Assembly: GCA_964543525.1 (NCBI GenBank)
Contig: CAZIYW010000001.1
Location: 69,898 to 133,897, forward strand
DNA length: 64,000 nt
Source: CBDVBE01 sp964543525
GTDB lineage: Bacteria; Fibrobacterota; Chitinivibrionia; Chitinivibrionales; JANQEN01
Reading direction: 5' to 3'
Of the stretch, positions 1 to 9,568 are shown piece by piece (position 1 is the stretch's first letter; each line of letters starts with the position of its first letter). The notes under the pieces were generated by a model that saw nothing but the letters and a program-made list of their open reading frames with translations, was not told where the DNA came from and did not search any database. The position numbers were made by a program, and so were the translations under genes.

Positions 1-108
1 AGGACGAATCCTTTAAAAAGCAACAATTATTTGTGTTTTTACGTGGTTTTGTTTTAAATTAGTAGAGTCATCACTTTCTTTTATTAATTGTTATATTGAA
101 TAGGTGTT
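1..108. other. Intergenic leader before the ParA-like gene
   Basis: AT-rich stretch at the window edge. No ORF or clear hairpin is visible. It probably holds the promoter of the ParA-like gene. The ATG at 109 has only a weak upstream purine run (ATAGGTGTT). Confidence 0.4.
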
Positions 109-1053
109 ATGAAAATCATCTCTATTCTTAATTATAAGGGCGGGGTAGGAAAAACCACCTTTACGGTAAGTACCTGTCAGGCGCTGGCTCTTGCAGGTTT
201 CCGCGTGCTTGCAATTGACAATGACGGCCAGCACAACTTGTCGCTGTTGCTTGGTAATAAAACCTACCGGCCGAATATTCGCGATGTCTACCTTTCATCG
301 CTGGGAAACGCCGGAAAAAATTTCATGCACTCTATTCGCGAAACGGGCCTGAAAAATCTTCATATTGTAACGTCACAGAGCGGATTATGCAGTACTGAAG
401 TCAAGGACCCCTTTATCCTGCAGAAGACCGTCCTTTTTTGCGCTTTGTATAAATTCTATGATTATATTCTTATCGATAACGGCCCCGGCCTGGACATTCT
501 TCAGGAAGCTGCTATACACGCATCTGACGAAATTTTCATGCCCACCGAACTGTCATACTTTGCAGTAAACGGTATAAAGGATTTACACAGGATAGTATCG
601 GAAAAGTTCCGTAACGAATGCTATATCGCTAAAATAATACCCAATTTTTACAAAAATACCAAATCGCAGAAAAAATATCTTAAAAACATGCGAGAGCTAT
701 TCCCCGGAAAGGTCACCAACACGGCAATCCCTTTTGATAACACTTTCGATGAATGCATGCGTGAAGGCAAAACGCTCTTCATTAACCGGCTGTACTCCAA
801 GGCTGCCGCGTACTATTTAAAACTCATGCATGAACTGTTTGACCTCGATGAAGAAAAAACATGGGAGCAGGTTGTTGAAAAACGCAAACAGCGACTCCGC
901 AGTGAAGCACGAAAACGGTACTATAAGAGACAGTCAAACCGCAGAAATCTGAAACCTTCAACAGGTAATCTGTTGCAGGCATTTCCCATGCAATACGATA
1001 AAACAGACAGCTCTCGCGATGAAATTCCTCAGTCAGTTACCATGACAATGTAA
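109..1053 (+). CDS. ParA/MinD-superfamily ATPase, orphan
   Basis: The N-terminus carries a deviant Walker A motif, KGGVGKTT, at residues 10-17, followed by the Walker A' segment around AIDNDGQ and a Walker B-like IDNGPG near residue 123. These are hallmarks of ParA/Soj ATPases that move cargo by dimerising on DNA. At 314 residues it is longer than a minimal ParA because of a strongly basic tail (about residues 250-285, rich in K and R) that could bind nucleic acid. No parB or centromere-like repeat lies beside it, so chromosome partitioning cannot be assumed. Positioning of a protein complex, or plasmid ancestry, are alternatives. The neighbour on the other side is convergent. Confidence 0.85.
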   Translation: MKIISILNYKGGVGKTTFTVSTCQALALAGFRVLAIDNDGQHNLSLLLGNKTYRPNIRDVYLSSLGNAGKNFMHSIRETGLKNLHIVTSQSGLCSTEVKDPFILQKTVLFCALYKFYDYILIDNGPGLDILQEAAIHASDEIFMPTELSYFAVNGIKDLHRIVSEKFRNECYIAKIIPNFYKNTKSQKKYLKNMRELFPGKVTNTAIPFDNTFDECMREGKTLFINRLYSKAAAYYLKLMHELFDLDEEKTWEQVVEKRKQRLRSEARKRYYKRQSNRRNLKPSTGNLLQAFPMQYDKTDSSRDEIPQSVTMTM

Positions 1054-1110
1054 TACACTTCCGTTTATTCCAGTTTCTGTTAACACGCAAACAAAGTTGT
1101 CGGGAATCGA

Positions 1111-1830
1111 TTACCCCTTATGCTTTTTCCGTTCTTCAATGAAAGTAAATGCTTTTTCTGCGAAATCATTTATAATAAGAGAGGGAGGAAAAGACTCCTG
1201 CTCCAGATAGGGACGGACTGATTCATCACGACCGAGTTCTTCGATAGCATGAGTATCACTACCGATAGCAAGAGCACAGCCGACATTTTTACATGTGCGC
1301 ACCAACTCTCGGGTGCATTCTTCGGTTGTTCGTTTATATAACGTCTTTGAGTTATTCAACTCAAGTGCGACACCATGCTCCTTTGCTACCCGGGCCAGTG
1401 GTTCAAAGTCAAGCGGATAATCAAGCTCATTCGGATGGGCGATTATGTCAATACATGGATTCCGTTTTATGGCCGTAATAATCATATCGGTATATGTTTC
1501 TGCGCCAAGCCCCTTTTCAAGGTTTGGATGAAATCCGACAAGAATCAGTTCAAGATATTTCCGAAACCGCTGGGGAATCTGAACGATATCAATCGTTCCC
1601 TGTGCATCAATCAGATTACACTCCAGTCCTTTTATAAATCTGATACCCTCCACCGGCTTATGAAGCCTGTCAAAAAAAGGCCAGGTGATACGTGAGTCAA
1701 GAGCAGGACCATGGTCGGTAATAGCAAGGCCTTTCATACCAAGTTCTTTTGCCCGGTGCAGTAACTCCATATGCGTATGAATACCGCAGTTGCTGAAGAA
1801 TGTATGTGCATGTAAATCAACGTCAAGCAT
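1111..1830 (-). CDS. PHP-domain metal-dependent phosphoesterase (YcdX-like)
   Basis: The protein (239 aa) is a single PHP domain. It shows the metal-ligand motifs HAH at residues 7-9, TDHGP near 38-42, a GLE motif near 68, an AHP motif and a terminal GSDTHA. This arrangement is typical of the YcdX/HisK-like histidinol-phosphatase family, which hydrolyses small phosphate esters with a trinuclear metal site. The natural substrate cannot be read from sequence. Start ATG at 1830 is supported by AAAGG seven bases upstream. It lies downstream of ppdK on the same strand but is separated from it by a strong terminator, so it is probably transcribed from its own promoter. Confidence 0.85.
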   Translation of the reverse strand: MLDVDLHAHTFFSNCGIHTHMELLHRAKELGMKGLAITDHGPALDSRITWPFFDRLHKPVEGIRFIKGLECNLIDAQGTIDIVQIPQRFRKYLELILVGFHPNLEKGLGAETYTDMIITAIKRNPCIDIIAHPNELDYPLDFEPLARVAKEHGVALELNNSKTLYKRTTEECTRELVRTCKNVGCALAIGSDTHAIEELGRDESVRPYLEQESFPPSLIINDFAEKAFTFIEERKKHKG

Positions 1831-1890
1831 GATATACCTTTAAAAATGCTCCTCTACAAATAACACTCCATACTGAAATTACTGAAATAT

Positions 1891-1927
1891 AAAAGAGCAA
1901 GATCCACCTTCTTGAATCTTGCTCTTT
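1891..1927 (-). terminator. Rho-independent terminator of ppdK
   Basis: Inverted repeat AAAGAGCAAGAT / ATCTTGCTCTTT at 1892-1903 and 1916-1927 with a 12-nt loop. On the minus strand the stem is followed by a TTTTAT run. It sits 26 bases past the ppdK stop codon. Confidence 0.8.
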
Positions 1928-1952
1928 GTATAGTCGACAGTTCGTTACCTTT

Positions 1953-4664
1953 CTACTTTTTCTTTTTCTTCGCTGCAGCCTGTTCTATAGCAGCTTGTGC
2001 AGCCGCCAGCCGTGCAATCGGAACACGGAAAGGAGAACAACTGACATAATTCAGGCCCACACCGACAAAGAATTTTACTGATGCCGGATCACCGCCGTGT
2101 TCACCGCACACACCACACTTCAGATTCTTTCGAGTTGCACGTCCCCGATCGACACCAAATTTCACGAGTTGTCCAACGCCGCCCTGATCTATCGAAGCAA
2201 ACGGGTCTTCACGAAGGATCTTCTTATCAAGATAGTCCGGGAGGAACGTGCCGACATCATCACGACTATACCCGAAAGTCATCTGTGTCAGATCATTTGT
2301 ACCGAAGGAGAAAAATTCCGCTTTTTCAGCGACCTTATCTGCAACCAGAGTAGCACGGGGAATTTCCATCATAGTACCGACAAGATATTTTACCTTAACC
2401 TCTTTTTTCTTTATAATTTCTTTTGCGGTAGCATGGATAATCTCTTCGAGGACATCATATTCGGCTTTCGTGCCGATGAGTGGAATCATAATCTCCGGGT
2501 GAACGGCAATACCTTTCTTGGTCATATTACAGGCAGCTTCAATAATGGCAGCGGTCTGCATACGACATATTTCCGGGAAGGTTATTGACAGGCGGCATCC
2601 CCGGTGACCGAGCATGGGATTTATTTCATGCAGATTATCAACTTTTCTTTTGACAACCTGTGGTTTTACCCCAAGTCTCTTTGCCATTTCAGCCTGTCCG
2701 GCCTTATCCTGCGGCAGGAATTCATGGAGCGGCGGATCCAGGAGACGGATAGTCACCGGATAGCCGTCCATCGCCTTGAAAATACCCTCGAAATCCCTGC
2801 GCTGCAACGGTAAGAGTTTTTTCAATGCTTTCTCCCGGCCCTTTTCATCATCTGCAAGGATCATTTCGCGAACCGCCCATATACGTTCACCTTCAAAAAA
2901 CATGTGCTCAGTACGGCACAGGCCGATACCTTCAGCACCAAGCGCACGTGCAACGGCAGAATCTTTAGGAGAATCAGCATTGGTACGAACTTTGATTTTC
3001 CGGGCGTTATCCGCCCACCGCATCACATCAAGGAACATTTTACAGATAGGATGCTTCAGAGCCTTCTTATCCCCTTTGACAATACCCTGAATCACCGGTG
3101 ACGAGGAGGTTTCGACATGACCGATAATTATTTCTCCGGTCGCACCGTCAACCGAAATTTCATCACCCTCTTTTAACGTCTTTCCTGCAACGGTAATCGA
3201 TTTTTTAGCCATATTAATATCAAGAGCGCCGCAGCCGACCACGCAACATTTTCCCCACCCGCGTGCAACCACTGCAGCATGTGAAGTCATTCCACCGGTT
3301 GAAGTTACTACCGCCTGAGCAGCCCACATACCACTTACATCTTCAGGCGATGTCTCTTTCCTTACCAGAATAACCTTTTTACCTTTTTTCACCCAGGTTT
3401 CAGCATCATGCGCGTTGAATACAATCACACCATTGGCGGCGCCGGGACCGGCAGGTAATCCTTTGGCAACAACACGTTTCTGAGAAAGTGCCGCGGATTT
3501 CGCTTTCAGGTCAAGGATCGGGAACATCAGCTGATTCAGGTGATCGCCTTCAATCCGTGCCAGGGCTTCTTTTTCCGTGATCAATTTTTCTTTTACCATA
3601 TCAACCGCCATTTTAACCGCCGCAAGACCTGTCCGCTTGCCTGTTCTGGTCTGGAGCATATACAGCTTGCCTTCCTGAATAGTAAACTCAATATCCTGCA
3701 TATCCTTATAATGCTTTTCAAGACGGTGACGGATGCCGTCAAGCTGTTTGTAAATCCTGGGCATTTTTCTTTTCAGAGTGGCAATCGGGTCCGGTGTCCG
3801 TATACCGGCAACCACATCCTCACCCTGTGCATTTATCAGATATTCTCCAAAGAAAATATTAGATCCATCCGCAGGATTTCGGGTAAAAGCGACACCTGTT
3901 CCAGAATTGTTGCCCATATTCCCGAATACCATTGTCTGGACATTAACGGCCGTGCCTTTTAACCCAAACAGCTTATTGATTTTCCGGTATGTTACCGCCC
4001 GGGGAATATTCCATGAACCGATAACCGCGTCAATAGCGTGATTCAACTGCACACGCGCATCAGTCGGGAAATCTTTTTTTACATGTTTCCGGTACACGGC
4101 TTTATATGCGCCAACGACTTCTTGCAGTTCCGCAACGGTAAGCTCGGTATCCAGATTGCGCTTGTATTTCGTTTTAATACGGGACAACTCATTTTCAAAA
4201 TATTCGTGATCAACACCCATAACCACATCACCAAACATATTGATAAAACGGCGGTATGAATCCCAGGCCATCCGTTCATTACCCGTTTTTTTAATAAGAC
4301 CTTCGACAACCTCATCATTGAGGCCGAGATTAAGAACGGTATCCATCATGCCGGGCATAGAAACTGCTGCACCACTTCGTACCGACACCAGAAGCGGATT
4401 CGTCTTATCGCCGAGCTTTGCATTCATTGCTTTTTCAAGCTTGACAATATTTGCATCAATTTCTTTATCAAGACCGGCAGGCTTCTTCTTCCCATGGCTA
4501 TAATAATACTCGCACACTTCCGTCGAGATAGTAAAACCGGGTGGTACCGGAATACCGTGATTTGACATTTCGGCAAGATTTGCGCCCTTTCCTCCAAGTA
4601 TTTCCTTCATGGTTGCATTCCCGTCGGCTTTTCCCCCTCCAAAAAAATAGACATACTTAGGCAT
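1953..4664 (-). CDS. ppdK: Pyruvate, phosphate dikinase
   Basis: Full-length PPDK (903 aa) interconverting pyruvate, ATP and Pi with PEP, AMP and PPi in the cytoplasm. The N-terminal ATP-grasp domain begins with the FFGGGKADGN segment. The central swivelling domain carries the phospho-His motif GGMTSHAAVVARG (about residue 460), and the C-terminal TIM barrel carries the catalytic Cys in CGEHGGDPAS (about residue 850). It ends in a lysine-rich tail. GGAGGG precedes the ATG at 4664, confirming the start. With the ATP-type phosphofructokinase at 19.5 kb it suggests a PPi-linked step at the lower end of glycolysis. It is monocistronic, with a divergent promoter region upstream and a terminator downstream. 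Confidence 0.97.
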   Translation of the reverse strand: MPKYVYFFGGGKADGNATMKEILGGKGANLAEMSNHGIPVPPGFTISTEVCEYYYSHGKKKPAGLDKEIDANIVKLEKAMNAKLGDKTNPLLVSVRSGAAVSMPGMMDTVLNLGLNDEVVEGLIKKTGNERMAWDSYRRFINMFGDVVMGVDHEYFENELSRIKTKYKRNLDTELTVAELQEVVGAYKAVYRKHVKKDFPTDARVQLNHAIDAVIGSWNIPRAVTYRKINKLFGLKGTAVNVQTMVFGNMGNNSGTGVAFTRNPADGSNIFFGEYLINAQGEDVVAGIRTPDPIATLKRKMPRIYKQLDGIRHRLEKHYKDMQDIEFTIQEGKLYMLQTRTGKRTGLAAVKMAVDMVKEKLITEKEALARIEGDHLNQLMFPILDLKAKSAALSQKRVVAKGLPAGPGAANGVIVFNAHDAETWVKKGKKVILVRKETSPEDVSGMWAAQAVVTSTGGMTSHAAVVARGWGKCCVVGCGALDINMAKKSITVAGKTLKEGDEISVDGATGEIIIGHVETSSSPVIQGIVKGDKKALKHPICKMFLDVMRWADNARKIKVRTNADSPKDSAVARALGAEGIGLCRTEHMFFEGERIWAVREMILADDEKGREKALKKLLPLQRRDFEGIFKAMDGYPVTIRLLDPPLHEFLPQDKAGQAEMAKRLGVKPQVVKRKVDNLHEINPMLGHRGCRLSITFPEICRMQTAAIIEAACNMTKKGIAVHPEIMIPLIGTKAEYDVLEEIIHATAKEIIKKKEVKVKYLVGTMMEIPRATLVADKVAEKAEFFSFGTNDLTQMTFGYSRDDVGTFLPDYLDKKILREDPFASIDQGGVGQLVKFGVDRGRATRKNLKCGVCGEHGGDPASVKFFVGVGLNYVSCSPFRVPIARLAAAQAAIEQAAAKKKKK

Positions 4665-5058
4665 TAATTCCCTCCAATGAGTTGAATAAATAGATAGTAT
4701 ATAGTCGTTTGATTATTCTCTTTTTCAGGCACTTGATAAAAGCATTCCCTAAACATAATTAATTCATTCCATCCCGGCGCCCGTATTCTTCCATTATTCC
4801 ATAGATGTAAATTCATGTGTAAAACTATAGTATCTTCTTTAATGGTGCAGGAAAAGACAAAGCTTATTAAAATATAAAACGCATAGTCGCCTGTGATAGT
4901 CTAACTCATATTATTTGTATAAACGGCGATTTAATTATATCTAAAAACGCCTAAAGATACCATATTTTTTTCAGAATTGGTATACCGAAATGCAGAAAAA
5001 GTAATAATCTAATTGCAGGTGTTGAATTCCTCCGGGCGAAGAATATATAATAGATTCT
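4665..5058. other. Divergent intergenic region, ppdK / GH57-like gene
   Basis: 394 bp, AT-rich, no plausible ORF. It must contain the ppdK promoter leftward and the promoter described at 5022-5051 rightward. No riboswitch-like structure was recognised. Confidence 0.4.
5022..5051 (+). promoter_or_regulatory. Candidate sigma-70 promoter, possibly leaderless
   Basis: TTGAAT at 5022-5027, an 18-bp spacer and TATAAT at 5046-5051. Transcription would begin at about 5058, directly at the ATG at 5059, and there is no Shine-Dalgarno sequence upstream of that ATG. The transcript may therefore be leaderless. Confidence 0.4.
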
Positions 5059-6972
5059 ATGAAAAGGCATGGTCTCGCACTTTTGATTCATCCCTACAAA
5101 AACGTCCTTATGAAAAAGGACAAACTGCAAAGGCTGTTAAATTCTTTTATTGAAAAATTACTGGAAATTATCTCTCAACATCCAAACCTTCGTATTAACC
5201 TGACGCTTCCGGGCTACCTGCTTGAACGATGCAGTCCGGTTCTGTTATCCAAATTAAATGAGTTTCAAAAATCGGATTGCCTAGAATGGTTGACACCCGG
5301 ATATACGGAACCGTTTGTCACCTTTTCACCTCTCTGGCTTTCACATGAAAACATTCAGTATGGTCTCGAAATTTTTCAGGACCATGTCGGGATAAAACCC
5401 CGTGGTTATGTACCGGCATTTTCCAACTGGGAGCCGGCTGCTATCCGTCTGTTCCTTGAGAACGGTATTCACTATACGGTATTGTCGCGCACATTACTCC
5501 CTGATGCTGTAAAGACTCATCTCGGGTACTGGATAACCGAACATACCGGTCATGCCATAATAATCATACCGGCACACACCTTTCATCCCTACAACACGCC
5601 GTCCAATATCCTTACCTGGCTTGAACGAACCGGTAAACGCGCCCATGACTCGGAACAGGAGGTAAACCTTATTACCCTGGATTACCGTATTCCCCTTGAG
5701 CCGCCGAAAAATCCCGATCCATTTAAATGGCTAAGCGCTTTTACCAGTGCGCTTGATACGGTGCTGTTGACTTATGAGCTTCATCTTCTCCATGAACTGC
5801 CGGGACGCACACCGCCGCTCGGTCTCCACCATATCCCGTCAAGCATCGAGTTCAAAGGAGATAATGGGGACTTTCTGGCGCCCTGCGCCAATTTCCTGCA
5901 TACCTTTGATTGTGTGGGCATCCTGCAACGTAAAATGATGGACATCGCAGACCATCTTGAATCACAGAACGCAAAAGATGTTTTCACCATGAAAAAACAG
6001 CTCTTTTTTATGCAGGATGTAAATCGTTATCTCCCCCACACCGCCAGCGGCTTCCCGCATATAAAAGACAGATTCTGGTCTTTCAGCCAACTAATCGATA
6101 TTGAGCGTGAAATTCTGAAAAAAAATAAAATAACCGGCGGACAGGTTCGTATCGCCGATCTCCTGAAAAACGGTACTAAAAGCATTCTCATGTCCAATAA
6201 AAACATTAAGGTTTGTATTGATCATAAAAACGGCGGACAGGTATTCGAGTTGGATTATCGTGAGCGTTCTGCAAACCTTTTTACAGCCTATAATCCCAGG
6301 CGACATACACCGCCCCGGATCCTAGTGGCGGGGAAATCACGAACATCATTTATTGATCATTTTCTCAACGAGAAATGCACCCGGACAGATTTTATAAACA
6401 ACACGGCAAAACATTACGGCGATTTTGTTACCGGGCAATTTGAGTATAAGGTTAAAAAAACCGCTACCAGTATCAAGACCATTTTATCTCGGCAGGGCTT
6501 TATCACTATCCAAGACAAGCAATATCCTCTCATTATTGAAAAAGTATTTGGCCTGGAAAAAGACAGGCCGGAACTCTCTTTTGTCTATCAACTATCTCAC
6601 CATTCCCTCATAACCTATGCCTTTACATTCGCAATAGAGTTGACGTTTGGTCTTCCCGGGGTGCAATCGCACCAGGCTGAGATAGTCAGTGACAAGATTA
6701 CTCACAATCGACTTGCCTGGGACAGGGTTACCTTTAAAAACACAACCGAATGGACACTGACCGATAAAAAAATAGGCGTTGCCGTAACCTGTATTACTCA
6801 GAAACCGGTTACCGTCTGGTGCTATCCGATCATACAATCTTCTCCCTATCAAGGTACCGCAGTGGTAATTTCTACACCGGTATCTCTGGAAGAAAACTCG
6901 GCATGGTCGCTTATGGGTAAGCTCTCCTGTAAAAAAATTGCCCTTAAAGGAGACAGTAACGATGTTATCTGA
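5059..6972 (+). CDS. GH57-like alpha-glucanotransferase/amylase homologue, catalytic Glu replaced
   Basis: 637 aa. Residues about 1-300 follow the GH57 (beta/alpha)7 barrel: a polysaccharide-deacetylase-like start, the GYTEPF segment at 81-86 and the GYVPAFSNWEP segment at 116-126. This last aligns with the family motif that normally reads G-x-W-x-x-E-R-x-W-x-P and carries the nucleophilic Glu; here that position appears to be Phe121. The usual HQP motif is HPY. A candidate acid Asp208 (LITLDYR) remains. Residues about 350-630 match the beta-sandwich C-terminal domain of 4-alpha-glucanotransferases (DUF1926-like). It may be a carbohydrate-binding or inactive paralogue, or an enzyme with a shifted nucleophile. 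It overlaps the STAS gene downstream by 11 bp, so they are co-translated. It could also be called simply a GH57 family protein. Confidence 0.7.
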   Translation: MKRHGLALLIHPYKNVLMKKDKLQRLLNSFIEKLLEIISQHPNLRINLTLPGYLLERCSPVLLSKLNEFQKSDCLEWLTPGYTEPFVTFSPLWLSHENIQYGLEIFQDHVGIKPRGYVPAFSNWEPAAIRLFLENGIHYTVLSRTLLPDAVKTHLGYWITEHTGHAIIIIPAHTFHPYNTPSNILTWLERTGKRAHDSEQEVNLITLDYRIPLEPPKNPDPFKWLSAFTSALDTVLLTYELHLLHELPGRTPPLGLHHIPSSIEFKGDNGDFLAPCANFLHTFDCVGILQRKMMDIADHLESQNAKDVFTMKKQLFFMQDVNRYLPHTASGFPHIKDRFWSFSQLIDIEREILKKNKITGGQVRIADLLKNGTKSILMSNKNIKVCIDHKNGGQVFELDYRERSANLFTAYNPRRHTPPRILVAGKSRTSFIDHFLNEKCTRTDFINNTAKHYGDFVTGQFEYKVKKTATSIKTILSRQGFITIQDKQYPLIIEKVFGLEKDRPELSFVYQLSHHSLITYAFTFAIELTFGLPGVQSHQAEIVSDKITHNRLAWDRVTFKNTTEWTLTDKKIGVAVTCITQKPVTVWCYPIIQSSPYQGTAVVISTPVSLEENSAWSLMGKLSCKKIALKGDSNDVI

Positions 6973-7582
6973 AGCGTTAGACATTACCATCGAAAGCCGG
7001 GGCGATGCTGTCTGGATAATTCTTTCCGGCCCGTTTAATAAAGAACAGGTGCCTCAGATAAAGACAAAAATCGAAGGATTTATCCGTGACGGACACCGTA
7101 ATATCGTAGTAAATCTTGAAGAAGTAACCAGTATTCATAACGCGGTTGCACCGATGTTTCTCTCGTTACTCAATATGATGAAAGGTAAAGACGGTGATAT
7201 TAAACTTATATTTAAAAATGAAGTCGTATCCAGTGTGCTCGCTCCGTATAAAAATATCTTCTCAATTTACCCGGACGTTAAAAGTCTGACCTCTTTTACG
7301 CTTCTCCATAAAATACGAAGGAGAGGCCTTTTTCTGACCAAAAAAACGGGTATTCGACTCTCCGTGCCGGTTGCTCTGTTTCTCCTGTTTATTCTCCTGG
7401 GATGGTTTGTCTCCCTGGGTATTATCATAAATATGCAGAAACAACAAATTGCGTTTCAGGAAACGAAGCTACGATATTATAAGCAATGGAAAGAAAAAGC
7501 TGAAAAAGAGATTATTGAACTGGAGAGTCGTATAAAGCCCATGATGCAGCTGGGTCTTTTGCCGGACTCACTCTCAGAATAG
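6962..7582 (+). CDS. Membrane-anchored STAS-domain protein with coiled coil
   Basis: The ATG at 6962 is chosen because AAAGGAGA (6946-6953) lies eight bases upstream; a longer frame starting at TTG 6938 lacks such a site. The product (206 aa) begins with a STAS domain of the anti-sigma-factor-antagonist type (about residues 1-100, with the VVNLEEVTSIHNAVAPMFLS segment where antagonists carry a phosphorylatable Ser or Thr). One transmembrane helix follows (about residues 133-155), then a charged, probably coiled-coil tail of about 45 residues. A soluble STAS domain fused to a membrane anchor is unusual and suggests recruitment of a partner to the envelope. The gene sits between a GH57-like gene and a membrane lytic transglycosylase, with only 4 bp before the latter. 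Confidence 0.7.
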   Translation: MLSEALDITIESRGDAVWIILSGPFNKEQVPQIKTKIEGFIRDGHRNIVVNLEEVTSIHNAVAPMFLSLLNMMKGKDGDIKLIFKNEVVSSVLAPYKNIFSIYPDVKSLTSFTLLHKIRRRGLFLTKKTGIRLSVPVALFLLFILLGWFVSLGIIINMQKQQIAFQETKLRYYKQWKEKAEKEIIELESRIKPMMQLGLLPDSLSE

Positions 7583-7586
7583 CGTC

Positions 7587-8333
7587 ATGCCTTCGAAGAA
7601 AAAAATTATACCGCTTCGCATTATAATGCGTAAAAATCATATCTGGATATCCGAATTATTGGTTATTATCCTTGTATCTGCCATTGTACTCAGCTTGCTC
7701 TTTCTCGGTATCATCGTTGTGAAAAATGACTTAACTATAAGAAGAAATAACCGTACTATTACCTATGCAAAAAGTAACTGGAATTCACTGGCCGCAACCA
7801 TTGATGAGCTGACTGAAAAGCATTTAGTGGCCTCCACCCTCGACTCATTTGCACTCGGTAAATTATCCGATACAACACTCTGGACGCTGGTTGACCTCGT
7901 ATATCAAAACAGTAAAACGTTCGGCTATGATCCGTTTCTGGTCCTGGCAGTTATTCATGTGGAAAGCATGTTTGATCCCGTTGCAAAGGGACAATACCGG
8001 GATGGACGATACAGCGGCGCCTTCGGCCTCATGCAATTAAAACCGGAAACTGCACAGGGTGTGGCAAAGGCACTCGGTATTCCATACAGCGGCATGAAAG
8101 ACCTTTTTAAACCGGAAATTAATATTCCACTGGGAGTTGCCTATCTCACCCAGCAGATCTCCCAATTTAAAAGTCTCAAACTGGGAATTCTTGCCTACAA
8201 CCAGGGCCCCGGCACTATCCTTCATTCGCTTAAAAATAAACAACCCCTCTCTATTCGGTACTATAATAAAGTTCTGAAAAGTTATTTTAAACTCAGAAAG
8301 ATGCACAGAGTGTTGGAGGAATTTGAAAACTAA
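7587..8333 (+). CDS. Membrane-anchored lytic transglycosylase (SLT domain)
   Basis: 248 aa: a signal-anchor helix at about residues 21-43, a short linker, and a soluble lytic transglycosylase domain from about residue 95. The catalytic Glu126 lies in AVIHVESMFD. The other family motifs are present: GAFGLMQL, the NIPLGVAYL stretch and LAYNQGPG. Such enzymes cleave the MurNAc-GlcNAc bond of peptidoglycan and form 1,6-anhydro-muropeptides in the periplasm. It follows the STAS gene by four bases and is probably the last gene of a three-gene operon, which suggests a cell-wall remodelling role for the set. Confidence 0.9.
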   Translation: MPSKKKIIPLRIIMRKNHIWISELLVIILVSAIVLSLLFLGIIVVKNDLTIRRNNRTITYAKSNWNSLAATIDELTEKHLVASTLDSFALGKLSDTTLWTLVDLVYQNSKTFGYDPFLVLAVIHVESMFDPVAKGQYRDGRYSGAFGLMQLKPETAQGVAKALGIPYSGMKDLFKPEINIPLGVAYLTQQISQFKSLKLGILAYNQGPGTILHSLKNKQPLSIRYYNKVLKSYFKLRKMHRVLEEFEN

Positions 8334-8431
8334 CAACCGCTTTAAAGAAACTATCTTTATAAATCGTAATAATTAAAGTTCATTTTTCGTAATCCGATAA
8401 ACAGTTCTATATTTTGAAGTATATTTATAGT

Positions 8432-9523
8432 ATGACGAAACGCAGGGATGCATTAAAACTCGGTCTGTCGGCAATGGGGGTCGTGGCGCTAAGTCCGTGC
8501 AATGCAGTATGTAATGCATCCTCCAGAGATGCACAATTCTGGGAGGCGGGGGATGGAGTTGTCACTTGCAAATTATGTCCCCGGTTCTGCGTTATTCGAC
8601 CCGGTGCAACGAGTCCGTGTCGCACACGGCAAAACAGCGGCGGTACGCTTAAAACAATAGGGTATGCAAATCCCTGTGCGGTCCATGTTGATCCTATTGA
8701 GAAAAAACCGCTGTATCATGTCCTCCCTGGTGCAAAAGCATTTTCCATTGCAATTGCAGGATGTAACCTCAGGTGTAAAAACTGTCAGAATTACACCATC
8801 AGCCAGGCAAGCCCTCTGGACACACCGAATATGAACTATCCCCCGAAGAAAGTTGTTGAAGAGGCGAAGCGAAGCGGGTGTACCACTATCGCGTATACCT
8901 ATTCAGAGCCGATTGTCTGGTACGAATATATGTATGATACCGCGAAACTGGCACACCAGGCGGGTCTGAAAAACCTCATGATAACCTGCGGGTATATTAA
9001 TCCCGATCCCCTGAAAGCACTTGCGCCTTATATAGACGCAGCCAATATTGATCTGAAAAGCTTCAGCAACAATATCTATAAAAAATTAAATGCCGGCAGG
9101 CTGCAGCCGGTACTTGACACGATAACTCTCTCACTCAGTCTCGGTATCTGGGTCGAAATTACCAATCTTATTGTCCCCGAATGGACGGATGATCTGAAAA
9201 TGATCCGTAAGATGTGTCAATGGATTGTACAGTCAGTCGGCAAGGAAGTACCCATTCATTTTTCCCGATTCCATCCAATGTATAAACTTGCCCATCTCTA
9301 TCCGACACCGAAAAAAGTCTTAACTGCTGCACGCAATATTGCCAAGGAGGAAGGACTGCGATTTATCTATGTCGGCAATGTTGCGGGTACCGACTCGAAT
9401 ACATACTGTCCACAATGTAATAGGCCTGTTATCAAACGATACGGCTATCTGGTCACTTCAAATAAAATCAAGGACGGCAAGTGCAGTTTTTGCGGGTATA
9501 CTATAAACGGTATCTGGACCTGA
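8432..9523 (+). CDS. amrS: AmmeMemoRadiSam system radical SAM enzyme
   Basis: Start ATG at 8432 gives 363 aa beginning with MTKRRDALKLGLSAMG, a twin-arginine-like signal ending near a Cys/Ala-rich segment. A Cys-rich segment follows (CKLCPRFCVIRPG, about 46-58), then the radical SAM cluster motif CNLRCKNC at 111-118, TYSEP near 155 and a C-terminal Cys pair domain (CPQC ... CSFC) resembling a rubredoxin knuckle. This architecture is that of the PFL-activase-like radical SAM enzyme found with Memo and AMMECR1 proteins; the system's chemistry is not established in my knowledge. Its partner fusion gene lies at 15.2 kb in this window. The possible export signal is unexpected for a radical SAM enzyme and needs care. 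Confidence 0.88.
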   Translation: MTKRRDALKLGLSAMGVVALSPCNAVCNASSRDAQFWEAGDGVVTCKLCPRFCVIRPGATSPCRTRQNSGGTLKTIGYANPCAVHVDPIEKKPLYHVLPGAKAFSIAIAGCNLRCKNCQNYTISQASPLDTPNMNYPPKKVVEEAKRSGCTTIAYTYSEPIVWYEYMYDTAKLAHQAGLKNLMITCGYINPDPLKALAPYIDAANIDLKSFSNNIYKKLNAGRLQPVLDTITLSLSLGIWVEITNLIVPEWTDDLKMIRKMCQWIVQSVGKEVPIHFSRFHPMYKLAHLYPTPKKVLTAARNIAKEEGLRFIYVGNVAGTDSNTYCPQCNRPVIKRYGYLVTSNKIKDGKCSFCGYTINGIWT

Positions 9524-9568
9524 TAACCGTATACTATTCTACCGTAATTCCGGAAAGGATTTAACCTC

